A stretch of 64,000 bases of DNA, taken from NCBI GenBank assembly GCA_016165875.1, contig JABBOT010000080.1:2635205-2699204 (forward strand). Direction: 5' to 3'. A program made the translations under genes and the position numbers. Numbering within the stretch: position 1 is the first letter of the stretch; each line of letters begins with the position of its first letter. Below are positions 49,031 to 61,440 of the stretch, one piece after another. Under the pieces are notes generated by a model. It did not search any database. It was given only the letters and a program-made list of their open reading frames with translations, and was not told the DNA's origin. The stretch comes from Acanthopleura granulata. Lineage: Eukaryota > Mollusca > Polyplacophora > Chitonida > Chitonidae.

Positions 49031-49654
49031 GGGTACTGAGCGGGTGCCAGACTGTCTCCCCTTCCTAGGGTAGGAGTAGTAAAGGGCAGGGTTGTGGGGA
49101 GTGGGGAGGTGGGGGGAAGGTTACATATTCCCTCTCCCAGGGCCAGGTAACATTCATCAAATGGCAGCCTTACTCCCTCCAGGTTTCACCTCTAAGATCT
49201 GCAGAAAACCTGGAATGGCGTCCCAGGCTGTCAGTTCCAGCCTCAGTTGCTCTGTGATGGGTATTATACATGCTGTCTTTGACATATCGTGTAAGCTTCC
49301 GGGCTCCTACGTTGACATGTTCAAAACTAGACATTTTTTTTTCACCCTGCTATTAAGCTGCACCAGAGCTGTGGCATGCAGCGCAGATTTTCCAGATTAT
49401 CCATTTGCAGTGCCATACAACTTGTGTGACATCACATACACATGTATAGAGAAACAGGCCTACCACGAAGGAAATCTTTTGCTCGAATGGTCAATGCAGC
49501 ATACCATGGCAGGAAAAAATCATCACAAAAAGCCCACTTCAAAAGCAAAAACACTATGCATTCTGCTAGTTTTACTTTCATCAGATCTTTGTCTGTTGGT
49601 ATTCTAAAAACGTGGCAGTGGCCATTTAAAGAATTGAGGAACATATTTCAAAAA

Positions 49655-49800
49655 ATTGATTGATAACGTCCCAGTGACCCTATGCAACCTGCATTCAAAA
49701 CATCCCAGTGATGCTGTATTACTTGATTCATAATGTCTTTGTGATTCTTGCAACCTGATTCGTAACGTCCCAGAGACTCGTAACGTCGCTGTCATTTTGT
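49655..49800. repeat. Degenerate tandem repeat around GATTCGTAACGTCCCAGTGA
   Basis: Four copies of a GAT-N-ATAACGTCCCAGTGA-like block at irregular 30-45-bp spacing, with CTATGCAACCT or CTTGCAACCT between. Confidence 0.6.
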
Positions 49801-50637
49801 AAACCTGATAACATCAGTCCTATATTCAAGCACATTACTATGAGGTGGATAGTATGTCCTGCACTGTGCACTGAGAGCCCTCTATTTCTGGCTGGTACAG
49901 GAAACTTGAGAGACCCCCTTGAGAGTATGACCTGAGATGTTAAGGGATCGATGGACAGACCTTGATTATTTTGTGTTGGTCACCACACTCTGCAATATTG
50001 CACCTTTCTGCAGACAGTTCAGACAGCTCTACTTGTGGCAATTAAAAGTGAGGCAAACCACAACCCACTCCTGTATTCACTGGTAGTTGTTTCTCTCTTG
50101 CTAAACCAATCAAGTTTTATTCTCCTAACTGCAGGACATTCACAGTATTTCATGTAAATACAGCTTCACAGAATAAGTACATGGATAATTTAAAATGTAT
50201 ATTACAAAAGACCCCCCCCCCCCCCACAAACGTACATAGTGGATGTTCCACTTTGAGTTGATATTTCTTGAAAGTATAACTGTTTAAAAGGACATGCACA
50301 TCCAAAAGTCAGGTTGTGGTGCATTTCGAGTTCTACAGTTAGGCTTCAGAGTTTTCCTACCTTAGGCTATTTCATTAAATCATGACAAAATTTGTTTTCA
50401 AATCTTTGCTTGAACATGGGTACATGAATGTGCTAGACTTTTGCTTGGCATGAGTCTTTACACATTACATTGTGTAAGTGAAGGGTTTACCATGAGTTTA
50501 TACATGTATGTATCTGCTTGACCATTCCATGGCATGACACATGTACATGTATCTGTTAGATCCTGCTTGGCAGGAGTTCGAAATGTATCTGTTAAACTTA
50601 GAAGAATACACACACTGATGTATTTGCTGAAATCTCA

Positions 50638-51278
50638 GTGAACATGACCATGTACATACACAGTCAAAGGCTAAGCGCAAAGGGCTGGGATTTCATTGTG
50701 CATGAACACGTACATACTCGGTCAAAGGCTAAGCGCTGGGATTTCATTGGATGTGACCATGTACATACACGGTCAAAGGCTAAGCGCTGGGATTTCATTG
50801 GATGTGACCATGTACATACACGGTCAAAGGCTAAGCACTGGGATTTCATTGTGCATGAACACGTACATACTCGGTCAAAGGCTAAGCGCTGGGATTTCAT
50901 TGTGCATGAACACGTACATACTCGGTCAAAGGCTAAGCGCTGGGATTTCATTGGATGTGACCATGTACATACACGGTCAAAGGCTAAGCGCTGGGATTTC
51001 ATTGGATGTGACTATGTACATACACGGTCAAAGGCTAAGCGCTGGGATTTCATTGGATGTGACTATGTACATACACAGTCAAAGGCTAAGCGCTGGGATT
51101 TCATTGGATGTGACCATGTACATACACGGTCAAAGGCTAAGCGCTGGGATTTCATTGGATGTGACTATGTACATACACAGTCAAAGGCTAAGCGCTGGGA
51201 TTTCATTGGGCACGAACACGTGCATACACAGTCAAAGGTTAAGCACTGGGATTTCATTGGGCATGAACTAATGTACCC
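50638..51278. repeat. Minisatellite, exact 51-bp unit, 12 copies
   Basis: TCAAAGG recurs at 50664, 50722 and then exactly every 51 bp to 51232. The unit has GTACATACACGGTCAAAGGC, TAAGCGCTGGGATTTCATTG and a variable end, GATGTGACCAT or TGCATGAACAC. The first unit has 7 extra bases. 51 is divisible by three, so frames of 214 and 191 codons (plus) and 112 codons (minus) stay open at once. Openness in several frames and lack of splice sites argue against a gene. The high identity suggests recent expansion. Confidence 0.95.
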
Positions 51279-52257
51279 ATAACAATATCAGAAAACAGAC
51301 TTACCCATAGCAAAAACCGATGTCAAAGATTAAAATCTCTGTGCATGGTATCCACTGATTGTAGCAGTAGACTGTTTTATTACATGGCTTAAAAAAAGGG
51401 AATCCTTAGCTATTCAAATCTTCTGCATGTGAGAGAATTAAACTTCCATCATGTACTATGATGCATTGTGAGAACATCAATGTCAGTATGACCATTTCTA
51501 TGAAGCTATGTACATACAAGCATGTACACATGTACATGTAGGTCTACAGTGCATGTCATTATGCTTGAGCTAAATGAGGCTGCAAGCCTCCATGAACATG
51601 TGACTGTTCAGCTGTGATAATAACTCGGCGCTGACTGATGCTGTCCTCCAGCCCTAATAAAACAGGTCGTCTGTTGAGATCTGTAATGTGTAACATAAAA
51701 CCAGGCTGCAATTCACACCAAAGCCTCTTAACACCTGCAGAACATGGATAGTTTAATGATCACAGCACTGGAAAATCTGCAGTCTGAAATGTTGTTCATG
51801 GAATCTCCTGCTCAGAACAGATAGTTTTCAAATAGGTCATGTACTAAGCTGTCCAAATAGATTTGATAAGCTGAAGAAAGTAGTAAGGACATATGGGACA
51901 TACATTATAATTATTTTTCGCTCATGGAAACTGTTGGTATTTGCTCATTCTTTGTCACAAAATCTGTCATCAGAATTTCAGAAAGATCATCAGTCATTCT
52001 GAGTTGGTGTTGACATGCCATTGGCAATTTTTGAGGTTGGCACTTTCAGAAAGCACGCCATGGCTGTCTTTGAGAGCTTTTAGATCTTTCCCTCATGAAA
52101 CGACGTATAAGTTTGATTTTATATTTACATTTGGCTAATTGTCGCTCAGATGGAAAATACTGAAATTATGTCATGGCCAAACTTTTCATGTTTATTTTCA
52201 GTGATATATCAGAATTGTTTTGGTACATATCTGGATAGTAAATAGACAAAACTGAAC

Positions 52258-52440
52258 CTTAATGGTGCATTTTAGACGCAAATAAATGTCATAGAACAGT
52301 ACTTTTGGTGGTGAAACTGATATTTTTTGTGTAGGATATCCTCCTACTTACCAAACACTTCTTCTAACAGGTCTAACCATCTATCTTCAGGCAAAAATTT
52401 GGCAACTTAGTCAGGTTTTAAATTTTTACATCATTTACCA
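52258..52440 (+). repeat. Dispersed ~200-bp repeat with palindrome (copy D)
   Basis: GACGCAAATAAATGTC, GGTGGTGAAACTGATATTTT, the palindrome GTAGGATATCCTCCTAC (52331-52347), ACCAAACACTTCTTCTAACA, GGCAACTTAGTCAGGTTTTA. Confidence 0.65.
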
Positions 52441-52608
52441 CACATAAAGTCTAAAATTTCACACCTGCCTAATACATGTAAGTGTACATTGTAGTCTTTG
52501 ACATACATATGTATGTGTAGCTCTAAAATATGGTGGTAAAATGGGATCTAATTAAAGAATTACTCGCAGCAGATGTAAACACTGAAAGGATTAGCTATAT
52601 AAGTACCA

Positions 52609-52762
52609 AGGGGCCGTGTGGTTAGCGTGCTAAGGCAGCATAATGACCCAGGACCCTCTGACTAGTGTGGTCGTTGGGAGTTCGTCCAGCTCATATTGGC
52701 TTCCTCTCCGCCCGTATGTGGGAACGTCCACCAGCAACCTGCTGATGGTCGTGGGTTTTTTG
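52609..52762 (+). mobile_element. 3'-truncated family-1 SINE with tRNA-like head
   Basis: GGGGCCGTGTGGTTAGCGTG head, CTAAGGCAGCATAATGACCC, GGGAGTTCGTCCAGCTCATA, GGCTTCCTCTCCGCCCGTAT, CACCAGCAACCTGCTGATGG, ending abruptly at GTGGGTTTTTT. Confidence 0.85.
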
Positions 52763-53879
52763 GGGTGCAATGTTATTTTACATGAATGCGAGTACTAGCA
52801 CACACATACATGAGAGTCAATTGCATCTTGTCATGGAAATCTTCATGTGCTTGATCATTTATCGTGTCTATTTGGAACCAAGACCCATAGATTAAGTCAC
52901 TTATGCGTAATTTTTTTGTCTTTTGCTCTATTAGCATTCATTTTAATAATTCATCACATGTTTTTCAGACGTGAAAAAAATAATGTGTAAAGAAGAATCT
53001 TACCCACATGTTTGATAGTAGTGTAAAACACATGCAAATGTAATCAGTTTGATTATCAATCAGGTTTATGTACCATGTAAACGATATATATGTCCATGAG
53101 GTGCAACATCTTGAAGTAGGTTACGCAATCTAGATACTTGACCAACCTGATTCGTCACTGACAAATTCTGGTGCTCATCATGTCAGATTGTCTGTGGGTG
53201 GTGAAATTATACTAGATAGCAATCTATTATGCAAATAAAAATGATATGTAATGCAATAAGAGCCTTGTGTATGTGCTTGTAATGGATCGCCTTATCTCTC
53301 CTCTGACACTGACAAGCCAGGGAGGAATGTAAAGTGACATCCTCCAAATCACATCAGGATGTGTTGAATAAAACTACCATCAAGCAAAGGAATTTACTGT
53401 AATTTTCGTTTACCTGCACCCATTTCATTTATGTTCGAACACCATTTCATGATGATCTTGCTCTAATAAATCAGAACTCCGTCATGGAGAAAAACAACAA
53501 CAGAAAGGTTTTGTGACATTTTCTCAAGGAAGAGTCTAGTCAGTGGTGAAAGTACATGTAGGCTCTCCAACTTCAGCTAAATATAATGAATCATGGGCAT
53601 TTAAGCCTATAAACTTTTTTAATGCCTTGTTGTCAAACATCTTAAGGTTATATGCAAAAAATACATGTAATTTTCTAAGGCAGAATCAAAATATCCAGAT
53701 TTTGCATAGTTTAGATTTCCATAGTTATGCCCCTTTCCTTCATTTGCTCAGGATTCAAAAGTTTTTTTCTCACGTTTTAATTGGTGTGTACCTACAAGAA
53801 AAGTAGATTTTCTCAAATCTGTATGAATTATCTGAAAAACTACAAAAGATTAATCTCTTTTGTTTAACTAAGTGGATGA

Positions 53880-54130
53880 TTTGCAAAGACCCGTGCAGCT
53901 CTACGATGCCAGTGTCAGCGTGCAGCCCTCAGGTTTACTGGCCTGTGTGTGCAGCGTTACTGCAGCATGCTCTGCAGCAGCCATGGCGTCAATTCTGACA
54001 CCTCATTTCACAGCTTCAGGCTTACTCTGACAGCTGACAGCTCTAATTTATGACTCTCTTTTGTACAGCTCACTGTGCGATATTGTCAGAAGCTTTGCCT
54101 GGATTACTGCTCTTTGTGGCCCAGAATGAT
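53880..54130. promoter_or_regulatory. Island with paired MEIS sites, candidate enhancer
   Basis: Two TGACAG sites seven bases apart (54028-54033 and 54035-54040) followed by AATTTATGA (54045-54053), an arrangement like the MEIS + TTTATG cluster at 42397-42413. GC-balanced, and no SINE or satellite. Confidence 0.4.
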
Positions 54131-55257
54131 ACGATCATGTTTATGAACTGCAGTTTGTTACATTTGCCTAGAAATCATGCTGTGGGACTTCTCCTTTGAG
54201 AGCATTCTGTTGAATTTGGTATACTGAACAGCAACTCCTTTTCGCTCTGTACCTGATGACTCTATTATATTGAAGTCTAACCATGACAACTCTTGCTCAA
54301 GGGGAAGGAAAATGAAGTTGACAATGAAATGAGTCATTTGTATTTATTTTGAGTTTCTAATATTACACGCACACCTTTTTTCTCTTGAAACAAAGCTTTT
54401 GTGTACCAACAGTTACATGTAACTACAATTATTAATCCTTGTATAAACATTGTATATGATGTAAGCCATTGATTCCCTTTGTGCTGCTGAGCATGATTGT
54501 GTGGTAGAGCTGATATCTTGTACCAAAAAATAGATGGAGTTTCCTGTTCTCATTTTTATTGGTCCTTGATGACAACCAACTGTCAGTGTCACTCATGTGC
54601 AATCTCACATATTTTGAACACCTCTTCTCTTCCGCCAGTATGGTGTGCATATCTCTACATAGCATGTAGAAAAGTACATAAATAACCTGCCAATAAATGG
54701 TGGTTTATCCTTGGCCCAACTGCCAGGATTTCTTCTACACATAAAACACACCTTTATCAGAGAAGTGAGAAATCCTTTACTATAATGTTGAATAAGTCAA
54801 ATAACTGAATTTAAAAAAATAGGTGCACTCAGTTCTACCCATTGTATTCCCTGCACAATGAACTAGTATTAAGCTGACCTGTGACTTTATATGATCATAC
54901 ATGTAGTTATGGAGACCATATTTGGAATCGGCGTGAAGTTATCTCATAGATAATGTGTACTGTAAATGTTTAAATGTTGCCTTTTCTTAAACAGGTAAAC
55001 AGGTAAACAGGTATATTAAACTTTCGAAAAAATTCTCGTTCAAATCCTCTCTTTGTTATTCTGGTAACCTAGAATAGGGCTATGTATTCTCCACTGATAG
55101 CCTGGGCCTATGCTACATGAATAAAAATTGTTGAGCACAGTGATTTGTATCAAACACCAGTGTAATGAATACAAATTATGTGGCTGAAAATGTGTGATCA
55201 TCCGTTGTAGCACATGTGTACTTACGCAGTTCTTTTCTTTCTTCCTGTGCTTTTCAG

Positions 55258-58200
55258 CTGATGATATCAAACCTGAGGACAAAGGCAGCAGTGGCCAGAC
55301 TGGGAAACGTGAGGATGCTGCACGAGGAGGCAGCAACAACAACAACGACGAGGAGGGCAAGGACTCTGAGGATCTGAAGGATGGCTGCCTCAGGGGCACT
55401 AAGGTCAAAGGTCATGCGAGGATGAAGGGAAAGGTCGCCAGGAGGAGTGCCTCCCCAGAGAAATGGAGGCCAGGCAGAGGTCTGGAATCTGTGATCCGTG
55501 TGAACTGCAATGAGTCAGCTAAGGTCAAGGGGACCAAGACCACTGGGAATCATTCCAAGTTACCAGTGGGTCTGCGTCTGACCGAGTCCGTGATCAAAAT
55601 GACGAGAGAACTGGCGTATGGTTCGCCTGTGAAGTCATGCAGTGTTGAAAACAGGTGTGCCGAGAAGGTAAGGGTCAGGGACAGTTGTAGATCTCCGGAT
55701 TTGCGTTTGACTGAAGGCGTTCCACTGCAGACCAGTATCCAAGACTTCCCCACCTGGCACAGGAAGGGCAAACCCTCACGGGTTCATGAACCAGAGAAGT
55801 CGAGGAGTTACGAGGACATGCAACAAACAGAAGATCAGCCTCTTGACCTGTCCAGTAAAGCAAACAAAAGAAAAGCCAAGTGTGAGCCCAAAGTTCTGTG
55901 CCCCAAAAACGTGTCTTCTTTGAAAGCCACTGATCTCTCGTCGAGCTTGCAAAGCTTGCAACAAAAGTTTGGTGGTGACTTTCCCTTCCAGTCTTCTCGC
56001 CGACCACGAATCGGTCTCACAGAACAGTATTACATGTCACATTTACACGTCAGTCCCAGTTCCTTCTCTAATTGGAGGAAGTCTTCTTCCCGTGTAAGCG
56101 GCAACCAGCACAGGGAATACAGACAAACAGAGCGCCCAGAATTGAAAAATGGACATAGCGAGGAACAGGTTCCTGGTGGCGATCCTGCAGTAAAGGGAGA
56201 CAACTCTGCTCGAAATGCACAAACTGTTAATGCAATTCTGACCAAAATCAGTGGATCCTCGGAGACTGAGAAACAAGAGACGAGTGCTAACAAGCACACA
56301 ACTCACCGGTGTTCTTGTCAAAAGACATTTCACACTTTGTACGAACTGAGTATCCACCTGCAGGAGAGTGGTCATTCCCCCGGGGTGGGGAAACAGACCA
56401 ATCTGATGGAGTACCCCAAGCTGGTGCGTGGCCAGGACATGTGGCTGAACCAGGGCTCCGAGCAAACCAAACAAATCCTGAGGTGTATTCAGTGTGGCGA
56501 GTCGTTCAAGTCACTCCCAGAGCTCACTGTTCACATGATGGAGACACAGCATTACACCAAGATCGTGAGCACGGAGCATGGCCGCAGAGCCCACAAGTGC
56601 TCAGCCTATTGCGAGAGGGAATCAGCGGACAGTGAGTGCGTCTTTAAGTGCAAGATATGTCACAAAGTGTTCTCTGACATGGAAGCTTTGGCCAATCACA
56701 TGGTCATATCAGGCCACCATAGGAAGCAGAGTGTTCGCTCGTGTGGCAGCAGTTTGACAGAGGCCAGTGTGAACAGACAGTACCGCAAACGGCTTCTGGA
56801 TGTTTCTTCTGTGGCATTGAGCAAGACTGCTCATTCAGAAAGCAAACGAACGTTGTTAATGTCATCTCTTTGCGCTGGTGACCTTCACAGAGACCGTTCT
56901 AGAGCCAGGTCGCCAGCCGACAAAGTGGTGAGACCTGTTCAGCCAGGTGACAAAAAGATAGCATGTGAAAACTGTGGGGATAAGATTGAAATGGAGATGT
57001 TTGTCGAACATATCAGATATTGTTTGAGAAAAAAGGTGGAAGAAATTCATCACTTGAGACTTTCGAAGTTGTCTTCGCCTTGTCGAGAGGACAGGAAGTC
57101 AAGAGAGAAAGACTCTTCTTTATTTGATAAGGCCAAGCGGGATTTTAGGCAAAGGGAGTCAGAAAGAACAAGTTTGTGTGCTGGAGACAGTCACGTCACC
57201 AATCAGAGGAGACCGAATTCTTCACATTGTTCGAACTCATCAAACAGAGAAGTGGAACATTCTCGCAAAACTGATGCCAAAGGTATCTCTTTAAATAGTA
57301 TGTCAGTTAGTACCAGTCTCTCTGCTGAAAGAGACTCGAAAGTGAAATCTCAGTCGGCGCCGAGTTCTCCCTGCAGCTCTAACAGGAGTGACTGCTGTTG
57401 TTCAGACAGATTCTCTGACTCCAACAAAACTGTGACAGAAGCCATCTCCAAAGATAAACTCTCCCACTCCCTTAATCTTGAGCTCTCCCCTAAGTCCTTG
57501 CCCTCACAGCACAGGGGCAGCCAGTCATCCCAGGGCTCTGATCCTCCTGGTTCTCCAGAGATTCACATTAATTCTCCCGGGAAGGAAAGGGAGAAAGGCT
57601 GTCAACTTTCTGAGGACACCAAATATCACTCACCTGTCCCCCATCAAGTGGACACTGCGGATTCTTCCTCCTTAGACCAGGATCGTATGTCAGTGTCACC
57701 TCCTCCAGATGGAAGCAGGTCAAGGTCACACAGCCCACAGAGCTCTGAGAGGTTGCGCTGTCCCAGAATAATTGTGAACGGGTTTGCATCTGATTTGTCG
57801 CAATCTCCAAGTCCAGGTCTCTGCTGCAGCGTAACACCTGATAGGTGTGACCCATCTACAGATCAAGCAAAAGTTACAACAGTGGAGGTGGATCACTCTC
57901 AAAGAGTCAAAGGGGAAGATGAAAAAGACTCTGAGGACGAGTCCAATGTAAAGGCTGTTGATTCCAAATCCAGAAAATCCCATGAGGAAAGGTCGCCATC
58001 GGCCATAGAGCAGATGATTCTGGAATATTCTAACAACTCCAGGGAGGAATCTGTCTGTCACCTAAAGAAACTGAGAGAAATGAAGCTACCATTGAGCGAT
58101 AATCTTGGCAGTGACTCCTCACAAAGACTTGGTCACGGCAGCCATGACAGACATGGGAGCGAGAAGAACTGTGATTGTGGTAATCCACCTCAGCCCTTAG

Positions 58201-59219
58201 ACATCATCGACCCTGACAGTTCAGAGTCAACAGCACCGGCCACAAATGCTCTCAAGGCAATGGAGAATCTCATTCAGAAAAGTTTCGAGTCCAAAAGTGA
58301 CAAATCGCCTAAAAAACTTTGTGCCATAGACATGCTGAGGCAGCCTCTGTATGGCTGGTTCTATCAGAGGGACATGTACAAGGCCCACCCTAGCAGTCAG
58401 AGTCTAAAGAAGGACATAGGGCATGTGGGGGTGAACAATAGAGAGAAGTCGAAACTGCCAGATGATGGCAAGCCTGCTGGAGGAAACCAGAGTAATGGGG
58501 TAGATCTAGGTAATGATGTCGCCATGGAAACTAAATCTCCAGAGGTCAAGATTAGCAGCACCTCAGAAGAAACTCCTGTCAAGCGAGAATCCGTTGTTTG
58601 TAAATACCTGAACTTTTTTGATGAGAGTTTGGTTGAAAACGGGAAAAAGCCCAAGGGATCTGCTCTCGATTCTCTGAGTTCTTTTGTGTACGGGCAGCCT
58701 TTGACCAGTGAACATCCATTGGACAGCCTGCAGAGGCTTATATCCAAGGCTGACACGCCTCTCGAGTTGCTGGCTGCGGGCAAATCCTCATATAAACAGC
58801 CTCCTAGTACCCCGGAGCCCTCGGGGGGAGGCTGTAGCTCAGACAGGGACGATTTACCACTGAATTTGACTGTGAAATGCCAGGCCATCAAGAGCGAGGA
58901 ACACTGTCCGTCGTCTTCGCATCAGCTGGAGGGCGATCCCAAAAGCGAGGACAGTCCATCTGCAAACAGTGACGGCGAATTCATGGAGTACAAGTGCCCC
59001 GCGTGTAACCGTCACTTTGCCACTAAAGGTTCTTATCGGTACCACCTGAGCAGGTGTCACCTGTCTACCGTGAAGAAATACGGCATCAGCACCGCGTTTC
59101 ACATGAGCCCTTACATTTACCTGCCACTGGACCACACGGCCAAGTTCACGAAGTATTATGAGATGGCGCAGGAGCTGGCTGGCAAAGAGCTGGCCAACGA
59201 GGAACAACATGACAAATAA
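55258..59219 (+). CDS. tsh: Teashirt homologue, exon 2 (main exon)
   Basis: This exon carries residues 14-1333 of the predicted protein, TAA at 59217-59219. Known role of the family: zinc-finger repressors acting with Hox/TALE factors and Wnt signalling in body-wall patterning. In order: PLDLS CtBP-type motif (208-212); finger 1 with CxC spacing (C365, C367); finger 2 (C423, C426, H439, H445) and finger 3 (C478, C481, H494, H500) with the teashirt CX2CX12HX5H spacing; a CCHC finger (C583, C586, H598, C602); long Ser-rich disordered stretches; PLNLT (1214-1218); C-terminal finger (C1260, C1263, H1276, H1281) with a tail rich in aromatic residues. No homeodomain is visible, unlike vertebrate TSHZ and like Drosophila tsh. 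An apparent upstream ATG at 55194 is in the intron. The acceptor is TTTTCAG. Confidence 0.95.
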
Positions 59220-61440
59220 TAGATCCAAATGTGCTGCAGCGAACATTTTCAGTGACATTTTAACTTTGAGCTCTTTCGTTGACTGGACACTAGTCTCAAG
59301 TCCTGTGTAACGCTCTGATGTACAGATTGAAGAGCTCTGCTGAACCATACGTGCCATTTTAATCACATCAACTGTCACCTTGCCAATTTAAGACCGACTC
59401 TTGTTTTTGTCACATTTCCATTGCACACCTGTAAATTCATGGAGTTTCCCTTCATAATGGCAAGAAACTTTTGTTTTGCACTCTGTGACTACATTATCTT
59501 GCTGGTACGTATCAGAATTTTAAGCCGTATAAATTATAAAATTGTACAGTGTTAGTGAATATTTCCAGTGCTATATATGTGGTAGTTTAATTATATGATG
59601 TTGCAGGTTGTTGGGTTTACTCCGAGTTCATTCAACCTGAGGTACACAGAAGACATTTCTCGGCAGAGAATGTACGCTCTACTTTAAAAATAGACTGAAG
59701 GCATACCACATTGTGCACCATTTTTTCTTTAAATTTTTTATCTTCAAATTTTTTGGTGAATATTACACTTTCATATGTGTAGAATTAGGTTGACTGTGGC
59801 CTATGACGATGCTATTAAGGAAGAGGTTTAGAGTTTTTAGAGGTATGGTACAGTTCACAGCTTTATCAAAATTTTATTTTTATTGATTGACTAAAATTAA
59901 ATTCATACATGTTGATGGTGTGGACATGCCACATATACATGTAATGGCTGGACATTCAGTTCAGTTTGAGCTTACATTCGGTTGCTGTGTGCATATGCTA
60001 TACGCCAGGTGAAAGATAAGGAAATGTTACAAACAACACGTGTGTACCAAGTATTTTATGATTGACCTCTGAAAGAGGAATCCTAGTTTCCAAAAGCATA
60101 TTGTAGACCTTCACATCTTATCTCCCCCACCCCCCACCCACCCCACCACTTATGTCAACGCACATACTCCCCCAAATGCCATCCCCCAAATTGTTTAACC
60201 ATTCCTTTTTTGGATGAAGTTTTTTAGTCAAGTGCTATATATTTGTCATTCCACATGTGTTTATTTATGAACATAGAGAGCTGGGTGTAATCTAGCCCGC
60301 AAGCATGCTTCATTCATTCCCTGTATTATATCCCATGCCATCCTGTTTCATCTTTTTGGTTCAAAACCTAAATATGTCTTATTAATCTTCTATAAATTTA
60401 AGGAACTAAGTTTCATTTTAATATCGCAGACTATGAAATCCATCATGCCTTGGCATGTATAAATGAGTTCAATGATTTTCTCCTCAATACCTGAAGTTAA
60501 AGCTCTAACAAACTTTATTTCGTCGTTTAATAGTTTTATTTATTTATTTTTTATAAAATTTTGGTTAATGTTTATTCAGTTTACCACTAACTGGCAAGTA
60601 ACTCTCCCGATGTTTTACCATAACCAGCACCAGAATGCACACGTTAGTACAAAAGTAATTGCCCTGTTTTTGGTGTATTGATTTATTCAGGGTACATTGT
60701 ACTTCCTGCTACAAGCAAAGTGTAGAGAAAAGTGCCATGTTTCTGGAATGCTGACATGACAGAATGTTCACAAGCTGCTAAAGATAAGGTGACCATTGGA
60801 TGGCAAGGCCTGAAAAATAACATGGCTGATCTGTTGTAAAAATGCTGTACTTATGCATGTTTAGTGCTTTCTAAGTACTGTATATTTTTAAGGTATTGCT
60901 AGCACAGGTGAATTCTTTAGTCTGTTTGCACACACTCATTTTATTTCTTTCTAAAATACCTATAAGTTTTACTGCAACTTTATTATGACTTATGTTTCAC
61001 ACATTTTTGTGATTTGCAAGCTCACGTCTTCCCAACCTACAAGTCACTATTTTCATTATCACATCTTTTATTTTTATTCATTTTTGCACTATTCATCCTT
61101 TCTTGTTCATCCTGATAAATGTATTCAGTAATACTGAAAGAGATGAAGAACTCTTTTTGGAACATAATTGCCCATGGGAGGATTTTCTGCACTATCACGT
61201 GACATGATTTGACGAACAGTTTGAAGTAGTCGTTCCTTTTACAAACAGTTGTTATGACATTCACATGATCTGTGTTACTGTTTCCCACTACCGGTATGTG
61301 TTGGTTTACCCTCTGGGTATACATGTAGACCTGTACAGTCTTGTTATCTATTTATCTCCTTTATTGTCTGAACTTTGGCCAGGTGCCATGACTCTGCAAA
61401 GTAAAAATTTTATTTCAACTTTGTATTCTGTGGTGCCTTT
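59220..61440 (+). other. Probable teashirt 3' UTR and flank
   Basis: AT-rich, non-coding. ATTAAA at 59896-59901 is a possible variant polyadenylation signal; I found no canonical AATAAA that I would call. A C-rich run (CCCCCACCCCCCACCC) lies near 60124-60150. The end of the transcript is not determinable here. Confidence 0.45.

Larger units (their letters stand above)
9808..55257 (+). other. tsh: Giant phase-1 intron of teashirt (45,450 nt)
   Basis: Donor GTAAGTG at 9808; acceptor TTTTCAG ending at 55257 after a long pyrimidine tract. No further coding exon was recognised in either strand. Repeats and candidate regulatory islands are listed separately. I see nothing specific in the remaining AT-rich stretches: 11051-11779, 11856-12888, 14114-14899, 15191-17077, 18766-20150, 20643-21073, 22421-23012, 23169-23469, 23691-25307, 27043-28520, 35989-36253, 37471-38099, 38721-39924, 40226-41462, 42481-44435, 45126-47778, 49031-49654, 49801-50637, 51279-52257, 52763-53879 and 54131-55257. 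Scattered TACATGTA palindromes occur throughout. A 45 kb intron behind a micro-exon is typical of developmental genes with intronic enhancers. Confidence 0.8.

Noticed and set aside
49092..49607. 171-codon plus-strand frame
   Set aside because: No recognisable domain, compositional bias of translated non-coding DNA, no convincing exon boundaries, and it sits inside the intron.
50638..51282. 214-codon plus-strand frame (repeating HVHTRSKAKRWDFIGCD)
   Set aside because: Caused by a 51-bp tandem repeat. A second plus frame and a minus frame are open across the same units, so openness says nothing about coding.
55194..55257. ATG at 55194 as the teashirt start
   Set aside because: The added residues are encoded by the pyrimidine tract and acceptor of the intron; the exon at 9768 joins in phase and supplies the conserved MPRRKQ start.
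55550..58891. Minus-strand frames of 60-164 codons opposite the teashirt exon
   Set aside because: Shadows of a long, codon-biased exon on the other strand.
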